From positions 7,395,105-7,459,104 of the forward strand of contig NC_049979.1 of NCBI RefSeq assembly GCF_000003815.2: 64,000 nt of DNA. The letters run 5' to 3'. The DNA comes from Branchiostoma floridae. Taxonomy: Eukaryota; Chordata; Leptocardii; Amphioxiformes; Branchiostomatidae. The first letter of the stretch is position 1, and each line of letters starts with the position of its first letter. Positions 13,001 to 28,000 of this stretch are shown here, piece by piece. The translations under genes were made by a program, and so were the position numbers. The notes under the pieces were generated by a model, which did no database searches, had not been told where the DNA came from, and was given only the letters and a program-made list of their open reading frames with translations.

Positions 13001-16000
13001 GGGTGTCAATATTCCAGACGATAATCACAATGGTCAATAAACTATTCATTATTCCTGAAGATAATGACAAGTTAAGGGTAAACTAAACACAATGGATGGA
13101 TTCAACAAAGCTAGCAACGTTGATAGTTTTAACCTGATCCATAAACTCACAATTTTCGTTTCCTGATACCGTCGAAAATAAAATAAACTTCATTCTAGCA
13201 GAACAAGGTTTTTAACAGAATTTTTTTTTCTTTAAAATCAATCTCACTTCAGAAAAAATAAAAGCGACGACAGAAATAGTAACATGTACGTGATACCGGT
13301 TTGTCTGACTCACGTGCGCGTGGCTATATATGGACAGATATGGACAATGATTGATTACCATGCAAACACGAAAGGAACTGTCGCATGTCGGATCTGCACC
13401 ACCACTGACTAACGCCAGATGACGCTGTTTGCATGCTAAAGCTGGCGATGTCCGAACGCCCTCTCCCATTCTCTCTACCTCCCCCCCTCTCTCTCTCTCT
13501 TTGTTGCAAATGAATGAGTGATGAGGATTGCAATAAAAATTACGTAAAGACCCAAGTAAATGTGTGATTCAGAAATGGTGATTTTGTTGTATCTTTTTAT
13601 TTTTCTTAGCTCAATTTTCGAATTTTCATAATAAAGTGGGGACAATCTAATTATAGATCTAATTATAATGTGCTGCTAACATATCGCTCAGAATAGTAGG
13701 ATGTTTTATAGCAAATATACTACAATAACGTGGCATGTGGAAATTGCGCAGTATACATTATAAATTCCTACACTTCTACATCTCGTGATCTGACAAAGGT
13801 TACCCTTTTTTTATTCTATCGTAAACCTGGACAGTCAGTACGCCAGTACGTATGGCCTGTTGCATATGACGTCATTAGGGTCTAGGGAGGAGTCGAGAAA
13901 TGTCGGTGCAATTTCTGTCAAGTCAGTCATCCAAACGACTAACCAATCAATCAATTCGTGACAAGGCTGATTTATGAGGTGATATTACGCAGGTTTATGG
14001 GATTATATTTTCAGTGGATGAACAAGTAGGCTAATGATACTCTACAGTTATGCTTATGTCATGATGAAGATATCTATAATTTACAGCCACTTTATGTGCA
14101 GAGACAATGCATCAATCATCGCAGAACCGCACGCACTGTCCTCCTATTCTTCTGTCATTCAGGGTTATCGTACCTTTTATCTCTCATCCCACAATTCGAG
14201 TCGAGTTACATGCTAAAAGGGCCCAGCTGTAGCTCGTGATCATTCTATCATCGGAGCTTTACCCAGTGAGCTTTACCTAACCGGTTCGTCCATACAATAG
14301 TCTTATATTGTTAGCTAATAGGCTTAAGTGGAGGCAATATTCTGGCTGATGAGCATAATAAATAATACATAAGAGACTTTCCATGAAGACAGTGATAACC
14401 TTCTGCAATCCCCAGGAGAATGGAGACGAAAGAATAATATACAGACGGGCAAAGTGTTTGAGTGCATGTCACAGAATATGTCCACCAAATCGAAAGGGTA
14501 GGCCTGGGATTTAAACAAGAATTCTTCTCTGGTGTCAGAGTTTCACGTAGTGTTGATCCTAAGGACCGATAAGCCCAAACTCCATGTACCGGCAGCAGGG
14601 TACATAAGCCCAGGGCTGAACACAATAAACCCCTCATGGGTGATTAGCTGGGAAATCGTAAGCAGTTCATGTTTCGTCCGTCATCCTAACGCGTTCTGGT
14701 CCGCGGCCAGAGGAATGCAGCCTTCACAACAGATCACCAGGCTGTGTTTGGTACAAATTACAGACAAAACACACCTATAATCACGGCAGGTAGGGAGAAC
14801 CCTGCGGCAGGTCACGGGAGAGAGTTGAACGGCATCAAAGATGGCCCATCGCAACTAAGCGAGACGTCTAATCCTATAATTTCTCCTTCTAAGAACTCTA
14901 ATTTGTGAGGGGCTTCCGTAAGGATCATTATAGAAGAAGAACTTTATTGCACGACAATTGTACATGGTACAAAGTGTGGCAACAACTACTGTAAATGCAG
15001 AAATGTTCGCGGTGGATTTATGTTCGCGGTTTTCGCGTCGGCCATTTTACCGCGAATTTAAAACCACCGCGAACATTTTTCCAGGGCATTAAGATACTAC
15101 AAGGAGTGCATGGTGCTACCGCGAAATTAAAACCACCACGAAAAGTTCATTTTCCCGCTACCGCGAAATTAAATCCCCGCGAACTTAAATGCATTATTTT
15201 ACAGTATTACATAAAATACAAAATAGGGGTATAGGATCAAGCTTAACATCATTGAGCACTTCGGAACTGAACGAATTTTACATTACTTGTTATACGTCCA
15301 CGTTGTGGCTAATTAAAAGATTAGGATGAGGAAATATTATACTTTTTACTGCACACTTGACAGGACAAACGTAACGAGACAATTTTAACTATAGTCCATT
15401 CATTGTGTATAGAAACACAGTAGTTCAAAAACATGATCCTACGTGGCACACTGGCGTCTTCTGATCTGAGTCAATTCATGATCAAAAGTAAGTTTGAGAG
15501 TTTCGCAGCAAATGGCAGTTATATGTTCGCACACAGGAGACTAACTGTTCTGTAGAACATTTTCCTACTGTTGATTGTCAGGGCCAGAGGCTGAAAACGA
15601 GTCATGATAAGGGCCAGTGGTCGTTTTGATGATGAAGCTCTGAAAGATTCCATCAACTTTACTGCGTCACATTTACAAAATAATGGCGAGTCTAGACCAA
15701 CGACACACAGACGCTGACAGACCCCATCAACTTTCCGCATATTTCTCCAACATCACTGAAATGGGATGCTTAACTGCTATTTCCATGCAGCTGTTGCTTA
15801 TTTTTCAAGCAGACGAGAGGAGCGGACTTCGCAAATTCTGGCTTTGAAAAAGTTATACATGAGGCTAACGTTTACTCGACAATCAAGGATTCGTGACAAG
15901 CTTCCCTGGCCACGTCTATTTTGAGATCAGTCGCCATTTCCAGTCATAAAACATGTTGGGGCTGACGCACACGTAGCTAAGTACTGCTATACACGTCCTA

Positions 16001-19000
16001 CACCGTGGATGGAAGTCACGACGATCCAGTCTTGTGACCACCACAGGCCCGCATTGTTGTCGGTGGCTAGGCACCCAGATGTCATATATAAAAGATTCAA
16101 GGGAGATCGTTATCTTGCTGTATTGTAAACAAAAGCAACAACACAACATCCGTCTGCGTAACGGACCAGAAACACCTGTAGAACCCAGGTACTTTACAGG
16201 TGTTATATAGTGGGGGGGGGGGGGGCTCAATGTCTTTCAAACATTCCGATGAATCTTACGATGTCGTAAAAAGTCAAATAATACAATATAGGACGGTAAC
16301 TATACGTCGGTGATAACCACCAAAATATTAGCGCTCATCACGCTGCACGAAAAGCGGGATTTGCTGATATACATATAGCTGTAAATGGCAGGTATGTCGG
16401 GGGGAAGCAGTGAGCTGTATTTGATTGTCCATTTTGCCGAATATTATACTTGGGGGCTGGGGGGTTTGCTGTTAGAAAGACGGTTGCTTTACATGCAAAC
16501 CATCACGCCCTTTATCTGAAACTGACAAAGGACTGAAAGTTGCGGAGCTTATCTAAGCGGATCACTACCACAATAACTACCCGGGACTGCGTGCGGAGAA
16601 TTAATGAAGGCTGAAATGGCCCCGGTAAAACTCACCGATACAGTATAATAACTACCTTCGAAATGCCACAGGAAAGTGTCTAAATCACTAAAAGTACCGA
16701 CAATAATAATTGGTGTTTTGTTACAAACAGAACACAAAGAAAACGCAAGAGATTTGCCTTAGTTCCACTCTATTAGGATACAATATAGGATTCAATGTAC
16801 ACAATTGACTGCCTTTCTCCGAACCAAACTGCATGTAATACAGACAGCAAGGATCAATTAAGAATAGCAAGCAATGTTTTTGTTAATTTTAAACTGGCTG
16901 GACCGGTGCACTAATCTGGCTGCCAGAACAATGTAATAAACACCAATCTTTAGTTGGCTTCTAGCCCCAGGTAGATAGAAGAAAGCCAGGGAGAAAATTA
17001 ACTACGTTACCGCCGCCTTTCACCTGAAATGATTGTAAGTTTAGGCAAGACCAATTGTAGGATCAGGCGATAACAACCAGTGATTACTGAGGGCATATCA
17101 CCCTTAATGACAGACTAGGCTGATTATCTGCAGCAACAACTTCTTTTCACTCGTTCAACTTGCTAATCTGCGACAATAGAGGCCGCACTGATAACATAGC
17201 ATTAGCCACGTAATTGACCCATTCTTGTACAATTGCACCTGGTTAATTAAGATGGGCGCACTCTACCCAGATACTGGCATTGTGTACACGGTCCGTCTCT
17301 CTTTATTACAGGAGATAAAACGATTTGGGCCTGAATTTGATTGACTCTGACTTGAAGATATTTCAAAGCACCTTAAGATAGAAAACTCTTCAAATCATGA
17401 CTGACCCCTCGAACCCATGAGGGATATCCCAGGGTTTCTAGTTGACGTTCACATTTTCCTGCAGTCAGAAAAGAGATTTGCAGAAAATAGATTTGCAGTG
17501 ATAAAATAATGCTCGCCTTTTTGCGCCATTTTGTCAACTTACCTAGAAAAAAAATCGCAATTTCATTCTACAAATTGGCGCGAATGCCGCTGACAATTTG
17601 GCGCAGGTCAGCGTGATATCGCCCCATCCGACTCTCCAAGCAGAGGTTGAGTCGCGCAGATATAGTAGTCGGAAAAATTACACTGGCGAGCCTCATCCTT
17701 CGTTTTTCTTTTCCCACACCAGCAATCGTCAACTGTGGGTGCTCATCACGACCATTTGACAATAAGCAGACGGCTCGGGATAAAAGGGACCACCTGACGG
17801 CCATGTAACTAACTACGTGTACAGTCACTTTCTGGTCAGATTTTACGATTTGTTTACGGCTGCCTTCTGCCAGTGCTTCCGAGGGCCGTGCATGGAACGT
17901 TTCAATACGCTCGTGGAGCGTAATAACATTCGGTTTAGTGGAATGGGGAGGGAGAGGTACGATCGTAACGGGAAAGGTGTCATCCTGTAGCGCATAGTTA
18001 TTTCCTAACTCCAAGTGCGTTGCAGTATCGCCCATACATTGTAGAGGAATGAGCGCGTTATACGTTTGGAACCATAGTACATTCATTATTAATCCTTAAT
18101 GTTTGAGAATTGACTTAGTAACGCATCTTTTCCAGTGAAAGTGGGAAATGGTGAAGGATAACTAAAAGCTTTTTATAATAAGTATATTAAGTAATCATCC
18201 TGAAACTATTTGTTTCATTATTCGGAATTTAAAAAGCATTGTAAGGAATCATCGCACGATCGAATGACAATACCAAATCCGCATAAATATAAATTATACA
18301 TGTAAAGACCTCTGATCTCCATAGTATTGACAAATTGATCAACTTCCTTTCATTTGAGTATTTGGTGTGGCATGGGAATGTGAATTCACGATTATACAAA
18401 CTTTAATTGACCAGTTGTCCCAAATATAAGCCTTACTGTTCCTTACTGTGCCCCTCCCCATACTTCTAAATTACAGTACAAAAGCGACGGCAGAAGACTT
18501 AATCAAGGATGCTTTGTGGATCTGACAAAAGTACAAGGACTTTTAGTGTAGTGACTTGCTTTTCTGTGGGCACGTTATTCACCGTTCGTTCAGCTTTCTA
18601 CTATGGATGTCCGGTGAACCATAAAACGTGTGGGCGGTGGAGATTCAGTCGATCAGAGACGACATCAGACTTCTATGGAAGAGAGGAAAGTTTCTGTAGA
18701 AGGGGGAAGGGCCAGCCCACTGAGGTCACGGTCAAGGACAACCGAACAGTGGCACTCTGTCATCCGTACTACCGGTGCCGCCGTGTGCGTGTATCGTGCG
18801 ATTGTTTCTGCACATCTCACATTAACCATACAGGTCACGCTGCAGTTCTGTTATACAAACGTTTTTATACCAAAGCTACGTATCAAAACTTTTCTTTTAG
18901 GGTTGAAGGCACAGTTGTAAAGCACGGTTGTCTCCATTGACAACGACTCACAACACTAGATTAAACCCAGCCGTATCAACGTTCTAGTTGGGAATGGGTT

Positions 19001-22000
19001 AAGTTAACACGGATAGATTTTAGGCTTATAGCAACACAAAGGCACAATTAATGGTCTTTTTTACGCTTGTACACCGAATGTTATTGACTTCACCTGTTCC
19101 ATCTATGTTTACAATGGGAGCTGAGCGCGACCTTTCAAATTCCAATGCCAATGTCCCCCACTGCAGCAGACCAATTAAGGAACTCTATCTCTCAGTTCCC
19201 GCATTGTGTGGACTCTAAATCCCGAGATTTATGCGGGCCCGGCAGCTGTGGACCTTCAGCCGGTACGTGGGCTGCGAGACACGGGGACAATTTGGACGGC
19301 AGTACGTAAACAATTATGACGGACCTAGAGTCCCGGTATTTTTCCTGCCGTGACCCGTTGCCCTCGGTCTTCCCTACATCCCAAACGAATCAAACACCGG
19401 AGGAAGCGTGCAGGAAGCGCCTGTCTTCACAAATCCCAGCGAACAGATCTGGACCATGGTCAAACACGATCAAACGTAGATTCGGCAGTATTTCAAGCGA
19501 ATATTTACATGTATGTTCCTTTGGTTCCACGCTGAGATTGTAGACCATTGATATTGCAGTTTTACTAATAGAACATTTTGCAACTGAAATTGTGAGCAGG
19601 TGCAAAAATGGCTTCCACCAGCGGTGGCAACCACTTCGTGCTGCTCGGGCACTGACGTGAAAAAAAGTGACGCACACTGCTGCGCTTCTCCCAGACACTC
19701 CGGCTATAAGTATGCCTTATTGACATATTTTGTTTGTTTGTTTTAATTTACGTTACCTACATATCTTCCACCAAAACTTTGCACTCCCGATAAAAATACA
19801 TTTTCCTTTAAGACAATGACCGATGCCGAGCACCTTGTCTATTTCTGTGTTGCTCTGGTCATCCGATCGCGTAGGGCTCAGTGTTAAGAGGGTGGTTGTA
19901 AACAGGTACCGAGCACATTCCTCAGCGATGGCTCTAATGGTGGCCAGGTATTTTTACGGCGGGGCCGTCTGTTTGGGTCTAAGTCGGAGCCCTATTTGTC
20001 TGAAACCTGAGATCCTTTCTGGGGTTAGGGAGCGGTCCGGAGGAGATAAAGTGCTACCTAACACCAACAGAGGTCTGCTCAACTTCGACACACTTTTACG
20101 ACTGTTTGGTCTCCGTGAGGGTTGGAAGAATTTATCACCGGCATTCTTCATCAAGTTTGTGTCTATACTTTAAGTAACGTCCTTGAAGACCCTGATCAGC
20201 TACAAGGATCACGGCACGCATTATCAAAACCACTTTTGGGGAGCAGAGAGAGCCTGTGGTGAGGGGTCAAGGAGTGGGCGTCACGTGACAGCCAAGGCAT
20301 CGTAGGACCAACAAACTAGGAATCTCTAGCAGTGCAATAAACCTACCGACTCGAATTGCCCAACCGTTAACATATATCTAGCATATAAGAAAAGCAGGTA
20401 ATGTTACCAGGGCTAGCCCTTGATAATAGCCTCAGGCTAGTTGGGTAGCCCTGGCTGTATTTCTCATGATTATACAGCCGAATAAATCAAATCAAATCAA
20501 ATCAGGCTTTGCTGTCCTATGATTCAACGTAAATATCATGTTATGTAACTTTTGAAGAGAGTAATTTGAAGAGAGCACTGCCCTCCCTCCCAACAGCTTA
20601 ATGAAATGACCATGCTATCATCATTTAATATGTGTCTGTTTCTGAAGCTGTAACCTCTGACTAAGTTGGTCACAAAGCGTGATGTGTGGCTTGACCGAGG
20701 ATTTCTGTATACAGTCTGATTTGACAAGTGATCAAACTGTATACATGAATTCATCAATGATCCACCGAACTGCCCACCTGTCCTAGAACGTAAAGTTGAT
20801 TGACCTTTACCAGAGAGCGAAAACGCTGCAGGACATGATATGGTAGCTGACAATAGAATTCTATGGTTACTTTGCATTCAGTGATCCATCATTACACCTC
20901 GACCGGAGCCGCTGGACACTGGCCCCACCTGAGTCGTAAACACACGTATTTGTGATACGCCATTCTCGACTAACATGCATATGCGCCTCCCGGACTCGCG
21001 TCAGGGTCATGGCACAACAGAGCAGGGCTAAAGAGTATTGCCGTCAGTGTTAACGACGTAACGCATATAGACAATTGCAATAGACCGTTACATTTCTGCT
21101 GCAAGGGTCACTGACAGTTTGGATGGAAGGCTCCATTGAGACCTTCACAAACGTCCTTGATGTGAGAGGCGAGATGCAGGTAATAACTCTAAAAGACAGA
21201 TTTCTAAGGTCGAACTGGGACGCTATTCAAGAACAAATTGTGGAAGTCAACCAGTTGAAACTGGAAACTTTTCCATTAAAACGGTTATTCGACGCACGGA
21301 CACGGGACCCGACCCAAGGGGCCTGTTTACACGTTAAGTGGGTTGTTGACCTAAAAACGCTATTAAGAACGCGGCCTGGCCGCGCCGCAGGTTGGGCCAA
21401 GTGAGACGAGTGTTCTGAACTCTGTAGATGTGGAGCAGATGCTGAAAGACGACAGACAGAGTCGGTGCGGCCTTCACACCGTGCACGGAGAATGTGAGGT
21501 TAATCCCGTAGCACAGGCTAAGGTTGTGTCGTTGAAAAAACAAGGAACACTCTCCGGGGAAATCAACAGTGTCGTAGTTTCCGGGCAGGTACTCAGTGAG
21601 AGGGCAATCTAAGGACAGACCTGCTGACGGTGATGTTGTGTATGCAACAGTCCCGCGTGTATGGGTCCATGAGGCTGAGATATTCATGACGTCGGAAAGA
21701 ACTAAGACTAAGAGTCATGTGCCCCAGATGTGCGTCTGTTTCAGTCCCGACGGCCGAATGTATATGTGTGCAATGGAAAGCGTTTCAGAACCACACGGGA
21801 AAGAAAAAACAAACCCTGGTGGCTACGCCTCTCTAGTAGTAACAAGAATTATCTGAACCAATGACATCGACATTATGCACGCCTAATAGATAACGTTACA
21901 CGTTATATCCACGTTTTGGGGAGCTTACTGTCAGGACAATGCCCCACTCATACCTAAGATCCTGTCATGGGAAGACGATATCTCCCGCTCACTGGCCTAC

Positions 22001-25000
22001 TTCTCGTATGACAGTGTGCAATAACAATCACGTAAACTAGGCTAACAAAACCCAAGAGTAAAAGGGTTCATCGCAACGTGTCAAAACAAGAAAGACTGCC
22101 GCAAATCTGGATATCTTCAACAGTACTCAGTAGGCAGGCTTCAGTGAAGAAAAGGCAGATGATTCTTTGCACATTCGTGACCAGTCAGAGTGGCCAATAG
22201 ACCAAAGTCTTCACAATCGGGGTTGACTGCTGCGATTCGTGACCAAATAAATTGCCGGGACTTGAAACCGTTACTTTCCCCAATTATGGTGCCGATAGCT
22301 ATGATTAGTAGCTATTCTTAACACACGGTGTGCCAAAACTAGCTAAAGTGTCAAGGACTATAGCATACAACACGTGTAAACTGTGTTTTGAAACGAGAAT
22401 TAGCAGTAAGTATGGTGGCAAACGCGAAATTGAGCCTTTGAAATTATCTATCCCTATTCTTAGACCCGTCACAAATACATTATGGAAGGCCGCTGTTACT
22501 TAAAGCAAACGTCTGCACTATGCAAGTTGATCAGTTGAATGCCTTACACAATACCATCAATTCTTACATCATTCGTCACGTAGCAAACGAATGAGGGCGG
22601 GAGTACATTAGACCTTACGTCGAACAAACCCGCTAAAGAAGCGACTTTCTCCAGCATCCCTGATACATTCAAACAGAAATGAAAGACTGTAAGAAACAGA
22701 CGTTACCTGCTTGGTTAATGGCGTTGACCTGCACGTCCACGCTCTTTCGTCTGAGCAGCGCCCCTGCCTCCACGATCCCGCGGAAGTCCCCGGACTGCAC
22801 GCTCTCCTGGAACATCACGGGGGCGGAGAACTTGACTCCCGAGGGTCTGCGGCCCCTCCTCCCCACCCCTCCCCCTCCCGCCTGGAGCTCCTGGGGCGGC
22901 TCCTGGACCGTGACACCATTCCGCCTACCCGGCATGCTTTCTGTGGGGGGAGAAGACGACATCACGATGGTCAAACTAGCTGTGATTTACAACATTCTAA
23001 ACAGCGATCCCGCCGTAACAAATCTTCATCATCCGCAGCGCTAAACTGGCTTCTTTTAGATGATATTTGGTACCGCTGCGACCTACGTGTGGCACTCACC
23101 ACACATTTGGCGCCCTGTCGCCATTCACTCAGCCAGCGGTGAACTCACAGCCACCAGGCACTCCGGGCACTGATAAGATTCATGACGAACCATTTAGAAC
23201 GAAAACAGACCGCCTTATCAGTTCTAGGCAACGTGAAGTGTTACAGTTCCTACATGTATGTGTCTGGGATAACATGGATTCAAAGAGGCAAATTTTACTC
23301 GTATGGCCACAGACAATTAGTGCGCCGTTAGAAAGAACAGGTAAACTGAAGGAGATCCATATTGAAACCTGCTTGAGATAAAACAGACGGTTCTCGAAAA
23401 GTCCAGAGCACGGAGCCGCCGTAGAAACGGACTTCAGAGGCGTAATCTTCGCGCACTAATGCTTTTAGATGAGCGTGTTGCAACGTTTTCTTTCTCTTGG
23501 AGTGGCAACAATCGGGGGAAAATGAATACAAAGTGAACATCAGGAAATATCAATATTTCGTAATTGTGTCGTTTCTATCCAAATAAAGCAACAAGAGAAC
23601 TATTCGGACATTTTCCGTAGTCAGCTGTACTACTTCGTAACCATTTCAGAGTCAGTACCAAAACAGTGTGGTAGGATCTGTTTGGTCTGGTTTATTCACC
23701 TGCATTCCATTTAGCATGCCTGCTATGGTCCATATACCTGGCAACAGAAACAACTCGGTGCAATATTTTCTTTAATACCCATTTAGAGCAGACCAAAGAA
23801 AAACACCACACTGCGTGAAACAGCGCCTCGCCCGCCCACTGCCAGCCGCCCGTGGACATGATTCACCCTAACCGGTCTCACATAGACCCTTACATAAAAG
23901 CCGATTAAGATCTTAACTCAAGAACTTTAGCAGCGTTGAAAAGGAAACATACCAGCAAACTAACAACGACTGCAGGCACATAGACTGCCTATAGACTGTG
24001 TGTATTTGTACAGCTAACAAACACATAAGGCAAGAACACCAGGTTCGTTTTGAGTCCGGCCGGTGACGGCAGCCTGGGACGGCCGTCACTGGGGCGTTTG
24101 TGTACCGACCGCAAATGGACAGTTCCGTACACATCTGCCGCTGGCGGTAGAGAAACAATAACAAGCATCCTCAAGATACATGCAAATCTCAGAGTAGGTT
24201 TGAGAGCAGGAGAAGCTAACTACAGATCCTACCCCTTCTCCCCGCTCCTCCGACAAACAGCCTTCTCTGCTGTGGCAATCCGTACCGACGAGCCATTTTG
24301 CTGTTGGGCACCTTTTCACCAACCAACACGGGGCTAAGCACCGCTGACACAGCCGTTACGATCCCTGAAAGCTCCTGAAAAGGTCCAGTGGAAACTGGAG
24401 CAAGTGGCAGCTTGCTGGCCGCTTTTGAGCCTGAGAAACCGGAACCCCTCCTCTTTGTTTACGGAGATGTACACACAACATCCAATGATGTCAAAACGCC
24501 CAACCTGGCAGGGCAACCGAACCCGGGCTTCTTAATGGGACATACGTCACCGCTTCCAGCTTTTTCTTGTTAAGATAGACACAAAATTAGATATATTTGC
24601 CCCAACAACCCTCGTCTTACCTGACGATACCCAGTCACACCTTATGACAAGTTGATCCAGCTTGTCCGTACCTTGGGCTAGGCAGGATGTCGGGGGCACC
24701 ACAGTCTTATATAACAGTGTCTCGTCCCACAAGTAACCAATACATCCGTCTCTACTCATGTTTTTGTTGATGTTTTTAAAAGTTGTAGTAATAGTTGTGG
24801 TGACGGGTTACTACTGGTAAACAATTAAGGCACTCTAGTGGAAGATGTGTTCCCAGAAGAGAGGGGAGGTTACTTGGGGTGACTCTACTTGTCTACCGGG
24901 AAGCTGAATCATTAGGCAGTAGCTCATCTGTAATGAACCACTTGAGAAGATCATTCAGCTGTGTACCCTTGGAGAGAACGGACTACTAATTAGTCTGCCC

Positions 25001-28000
25001 ATAGACCCCAGTCTCTGTAGTACAAACAGGAAAAAACAATGTGTTCGAAACACGCTTAACGGTACTTCATATAAAGCTGCCAGCTCAAACACATTTGTAA
25101 GGACATTATTGGGAGTGACGGTGGAGTACATGTCAACACTGGATCCTGCCAACATTACCTCCCCCCTCCGAAGATCATCAATAATCCGCTTGGTGAAAAG
25201 AATGAAAACTTGAGTATATAAATATGCTGTTAATTTGTGGAAAAGGTTCGCCTGCCGCTCCTGGTACAAAATGGCTCATGTAGCTAGATGTTCCTTAAGA
25301 AAATACGATCGATGAAAACTACAAAAGAGCCACATCGCTGGTGAAATAGGACAGGCCACATGACGTTTCTGCTCCATTCTCCGGAGGAGCTCTCCGGAGG
25401 CGGATTCCCGTGACGACACCCTACGTACCAGCCAGAGGTACACGTGGTATCGTGATGGCAGGATTGGGACTATGATGCACGTTTCATCCCCCTGTGTTCC
25501 GTGAAAAGTATTGCTGCCATTTCAATGATCCCCATTGATATATACACAACGTACACATGCATACAAGTCATACAAGGTTAAGAAACGACAGGGTTGGCAT
25601 TCAAGGACATACGAGGGGCATTCAATAAGTAATGTCCCTGACCCATTTCCCATAGCAGGAGATTAATGAAACTTGGTACAGTTATTAGTCTTTCTCTACA
25701 TAGGAACCACCCAGAGTTATGCATTTCTCCGATCATTTGATGTAGCTCTGGACACCGTTCTTGTAGGACATCCCAGGTTGGTCCTCCGACAGGTGCCTCA
25801 TCAATGGCAGAAGAGGGACGACCAGGTCTGGGAGCTGTTTCCACAGACTTCCGGCCTTGTTTGAATTCAGGATGCCAGCGTTTTACAAGGTCATATGATG
25901 GGACATCATCACCATAAGTTTTTTTCATTTCATCAAAAGTCCCTTTTGGTGTGCGTCCTTTCAAATACAAAAACCGGATCACTGCGCGACACTCAACTTG
26001 CTCCATTTCACACCTGGTCCATTTCGCACCTGACTAAGTTCAAACACCAGTAAATCAGTAACCACAATTAGTTCAGAGCTGTTTTTTGCAACATAACCCA
26101 TAGAGATATGACTCATTACACATGCAACATTTCATCTAGATCAGACAACTGGCAGTGGGTCAGGGGCATTACTTATTGAATGCCCCTCGTATATACGAAG
26201 TCAGACTGTGATTTATGGCTTATGACATAAACGGTCGGACAGACAAAACAACGAAGCTTGTCTGCGTGGGATGAAAAGACAAATGAAAGATAAAGGGCAA
26301 AACTGTCTTGCTATCCTGACGTGCCCTGTAGTGAACCCACACGTGACTGGCAATGCCAATAAGGTTGACCCAGTTCTGTGGGTGGTACGATTGTCATCCA
26401 ACGCCACCGTGACGGCCTCAAATATATACACATCGATACTTCCATCCTTTTGCACTCCACCAAACGTGCGTCGACACGTGTTGTGTGGAATCGGGTGGTT
26501 TCACAAGCCAAGACCCTTTGTTACACTTGGGTCATTGACCCCTGGTTTGGGCGGGCTCTCAAGAACCCAGCTTCAACTCTCCATCCTCCTCAGGGTAGTA
26601 AGGGAGGGAGCGGTTATGTCTTCGTTCTCTAACAGCCGACGTCAAGTAATAGAACAAATTCAACAATGGGTTCACGATGGGTTCATGTAGAACATCAACA
26701 AGCCTAGGCCACATGTTCAATCCGTTATTCTTTGACTCAAGGTCAATCAGATAAAGCTGTATCTATAAACGGAGCTGGTTTTCTGTCGTGGTGCCGTCTT
26801 GTCGTAACTAACGTCACCAGTTGAAACAAGCGCTGTAAATCGCTCCGGCCTTACATCATCAGTATGCACAGTGTGGGGACAGACACTCCAGGGAACGAAC
26901 ACGCCCAGCTGGAAAATGATTAAACTCCAAGCAGATCCTACAATGGCATAAGACAGTGCCAAACTGGCCAAGGAGTGTAGTCAGACAAGAGGTGTACATT
27001 TGCCGGTAGTGAAACACACCCCTAAGTCGGCTTCACTCCTCTGCCAGCTTTTTTACTATCTCATGCTACCGTAGGATCTGCTTGGAGATTAGAAATTGAT
27101 CACTAATACCGTGAAAAGTACAGTAATGTTGTGTTGTTGCTTCCTCCCATTACCTCTACCCTCCATCTCTTGTCAGCATTTCATCCCGACGTACCCAGTA
27201 GTAATAACGAGTTGAGGTCTATTTGCCACCGTCAAACATGGTAACGCCGTTATTTATTTACTTCGCGAGGTGCTAATGAAGATCTTCAGGGCAATTCGGA
27301 GGACCATTTATAACAGGAACAGTGAGGAGTAATAAAGGGCGCATACCAAACTTCTTAGAGTATCACATTAATAAAACTTTCGTACTCGACAGAAATATCA
27401 AGGTGCTGCCATACATGCACAGGACTACAAATCGGTTCCATGTCAAGAGTCCTGTTTGGCCAAGTGTTTAAAAACAATTCCTCACAGAAAAACCCGACAA
27501 AACAATAGTGCCGGTGTTTGTTTCGCCGCAGGCTACTCATTACTCTCTTAATAAGTAACTTGGGTACACGAGAGTTTACAATGGGAAAGTGGATACCGCA
27601 TTGTTTACATTCCGTGCCGTTGTCTTGTTCATAAGCTCTTGCTCCTTACACCTAACGTGCACAATAGGTATGTACTCGCACAGTAACACTTAATAAAGAA
27701 ATGCCTGAGGAAGAACGCACGTAAAACTGTTTCACGTCTTTGTAGAGCCCGCGCCGGAGACGTAATCCTTCAAACGAGATAAGCTCCCTAGGCTCGAAGA
27801 TATGCAGTCCTACATGGATCAGCTGATGTGAGTGCTGTTTAATCGCCCTCCTCCCCCATGCCTAACCAAACGATACGAAGCGCGTAAACAGTGGATCACG
27901 TTCTCTCAGGGAGGGAGGAGAAATGATCGATGTAACGTTAATTGGTCCCGCGGTACCAGAAAGGTATCGTTAGCATCCTCCAGGCGCTCTTACCTGTTCT

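Larger units (their letters stand above)
11521..22706 (-). other. large intron of the PP1 regulatory subunit gene
   Basis: Some 11 kb between two firm coding exons. It contains the tRNA-His array (11.7-12.8 kb), a LINE tail (14.93 kb), a foldback MITE (14.99 kb), a poly-G run (about 16211-16225) and part of a dispersed repeat (17.63 kb). Several open frames of 60-170 codons (for example 17568-18086 minus and 18509-18940 plus) match no family I know and show no splice structure. Confidence 0.6.

Noticed and set aside
17568-18086. 172-codon minus-strand open frame
   Set aside because: No recognisable domain; its C-terminal part overlaps the dispersed repeat also found at 39.9 kb; it lies within an intron.
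18509-18940. 143-codon plus-strand Cys-rich open frame
   Set aside because: A second overlapping frame of 96 codons is equally open, no family resemblance is seen, and there is no splice support.
21123-21856. Chain of open frames on both strands near 21.1-21.9 kb
   Set aside because: No domain, no consistent frame and no splice sites forming a gene model; treated as intron sequence.
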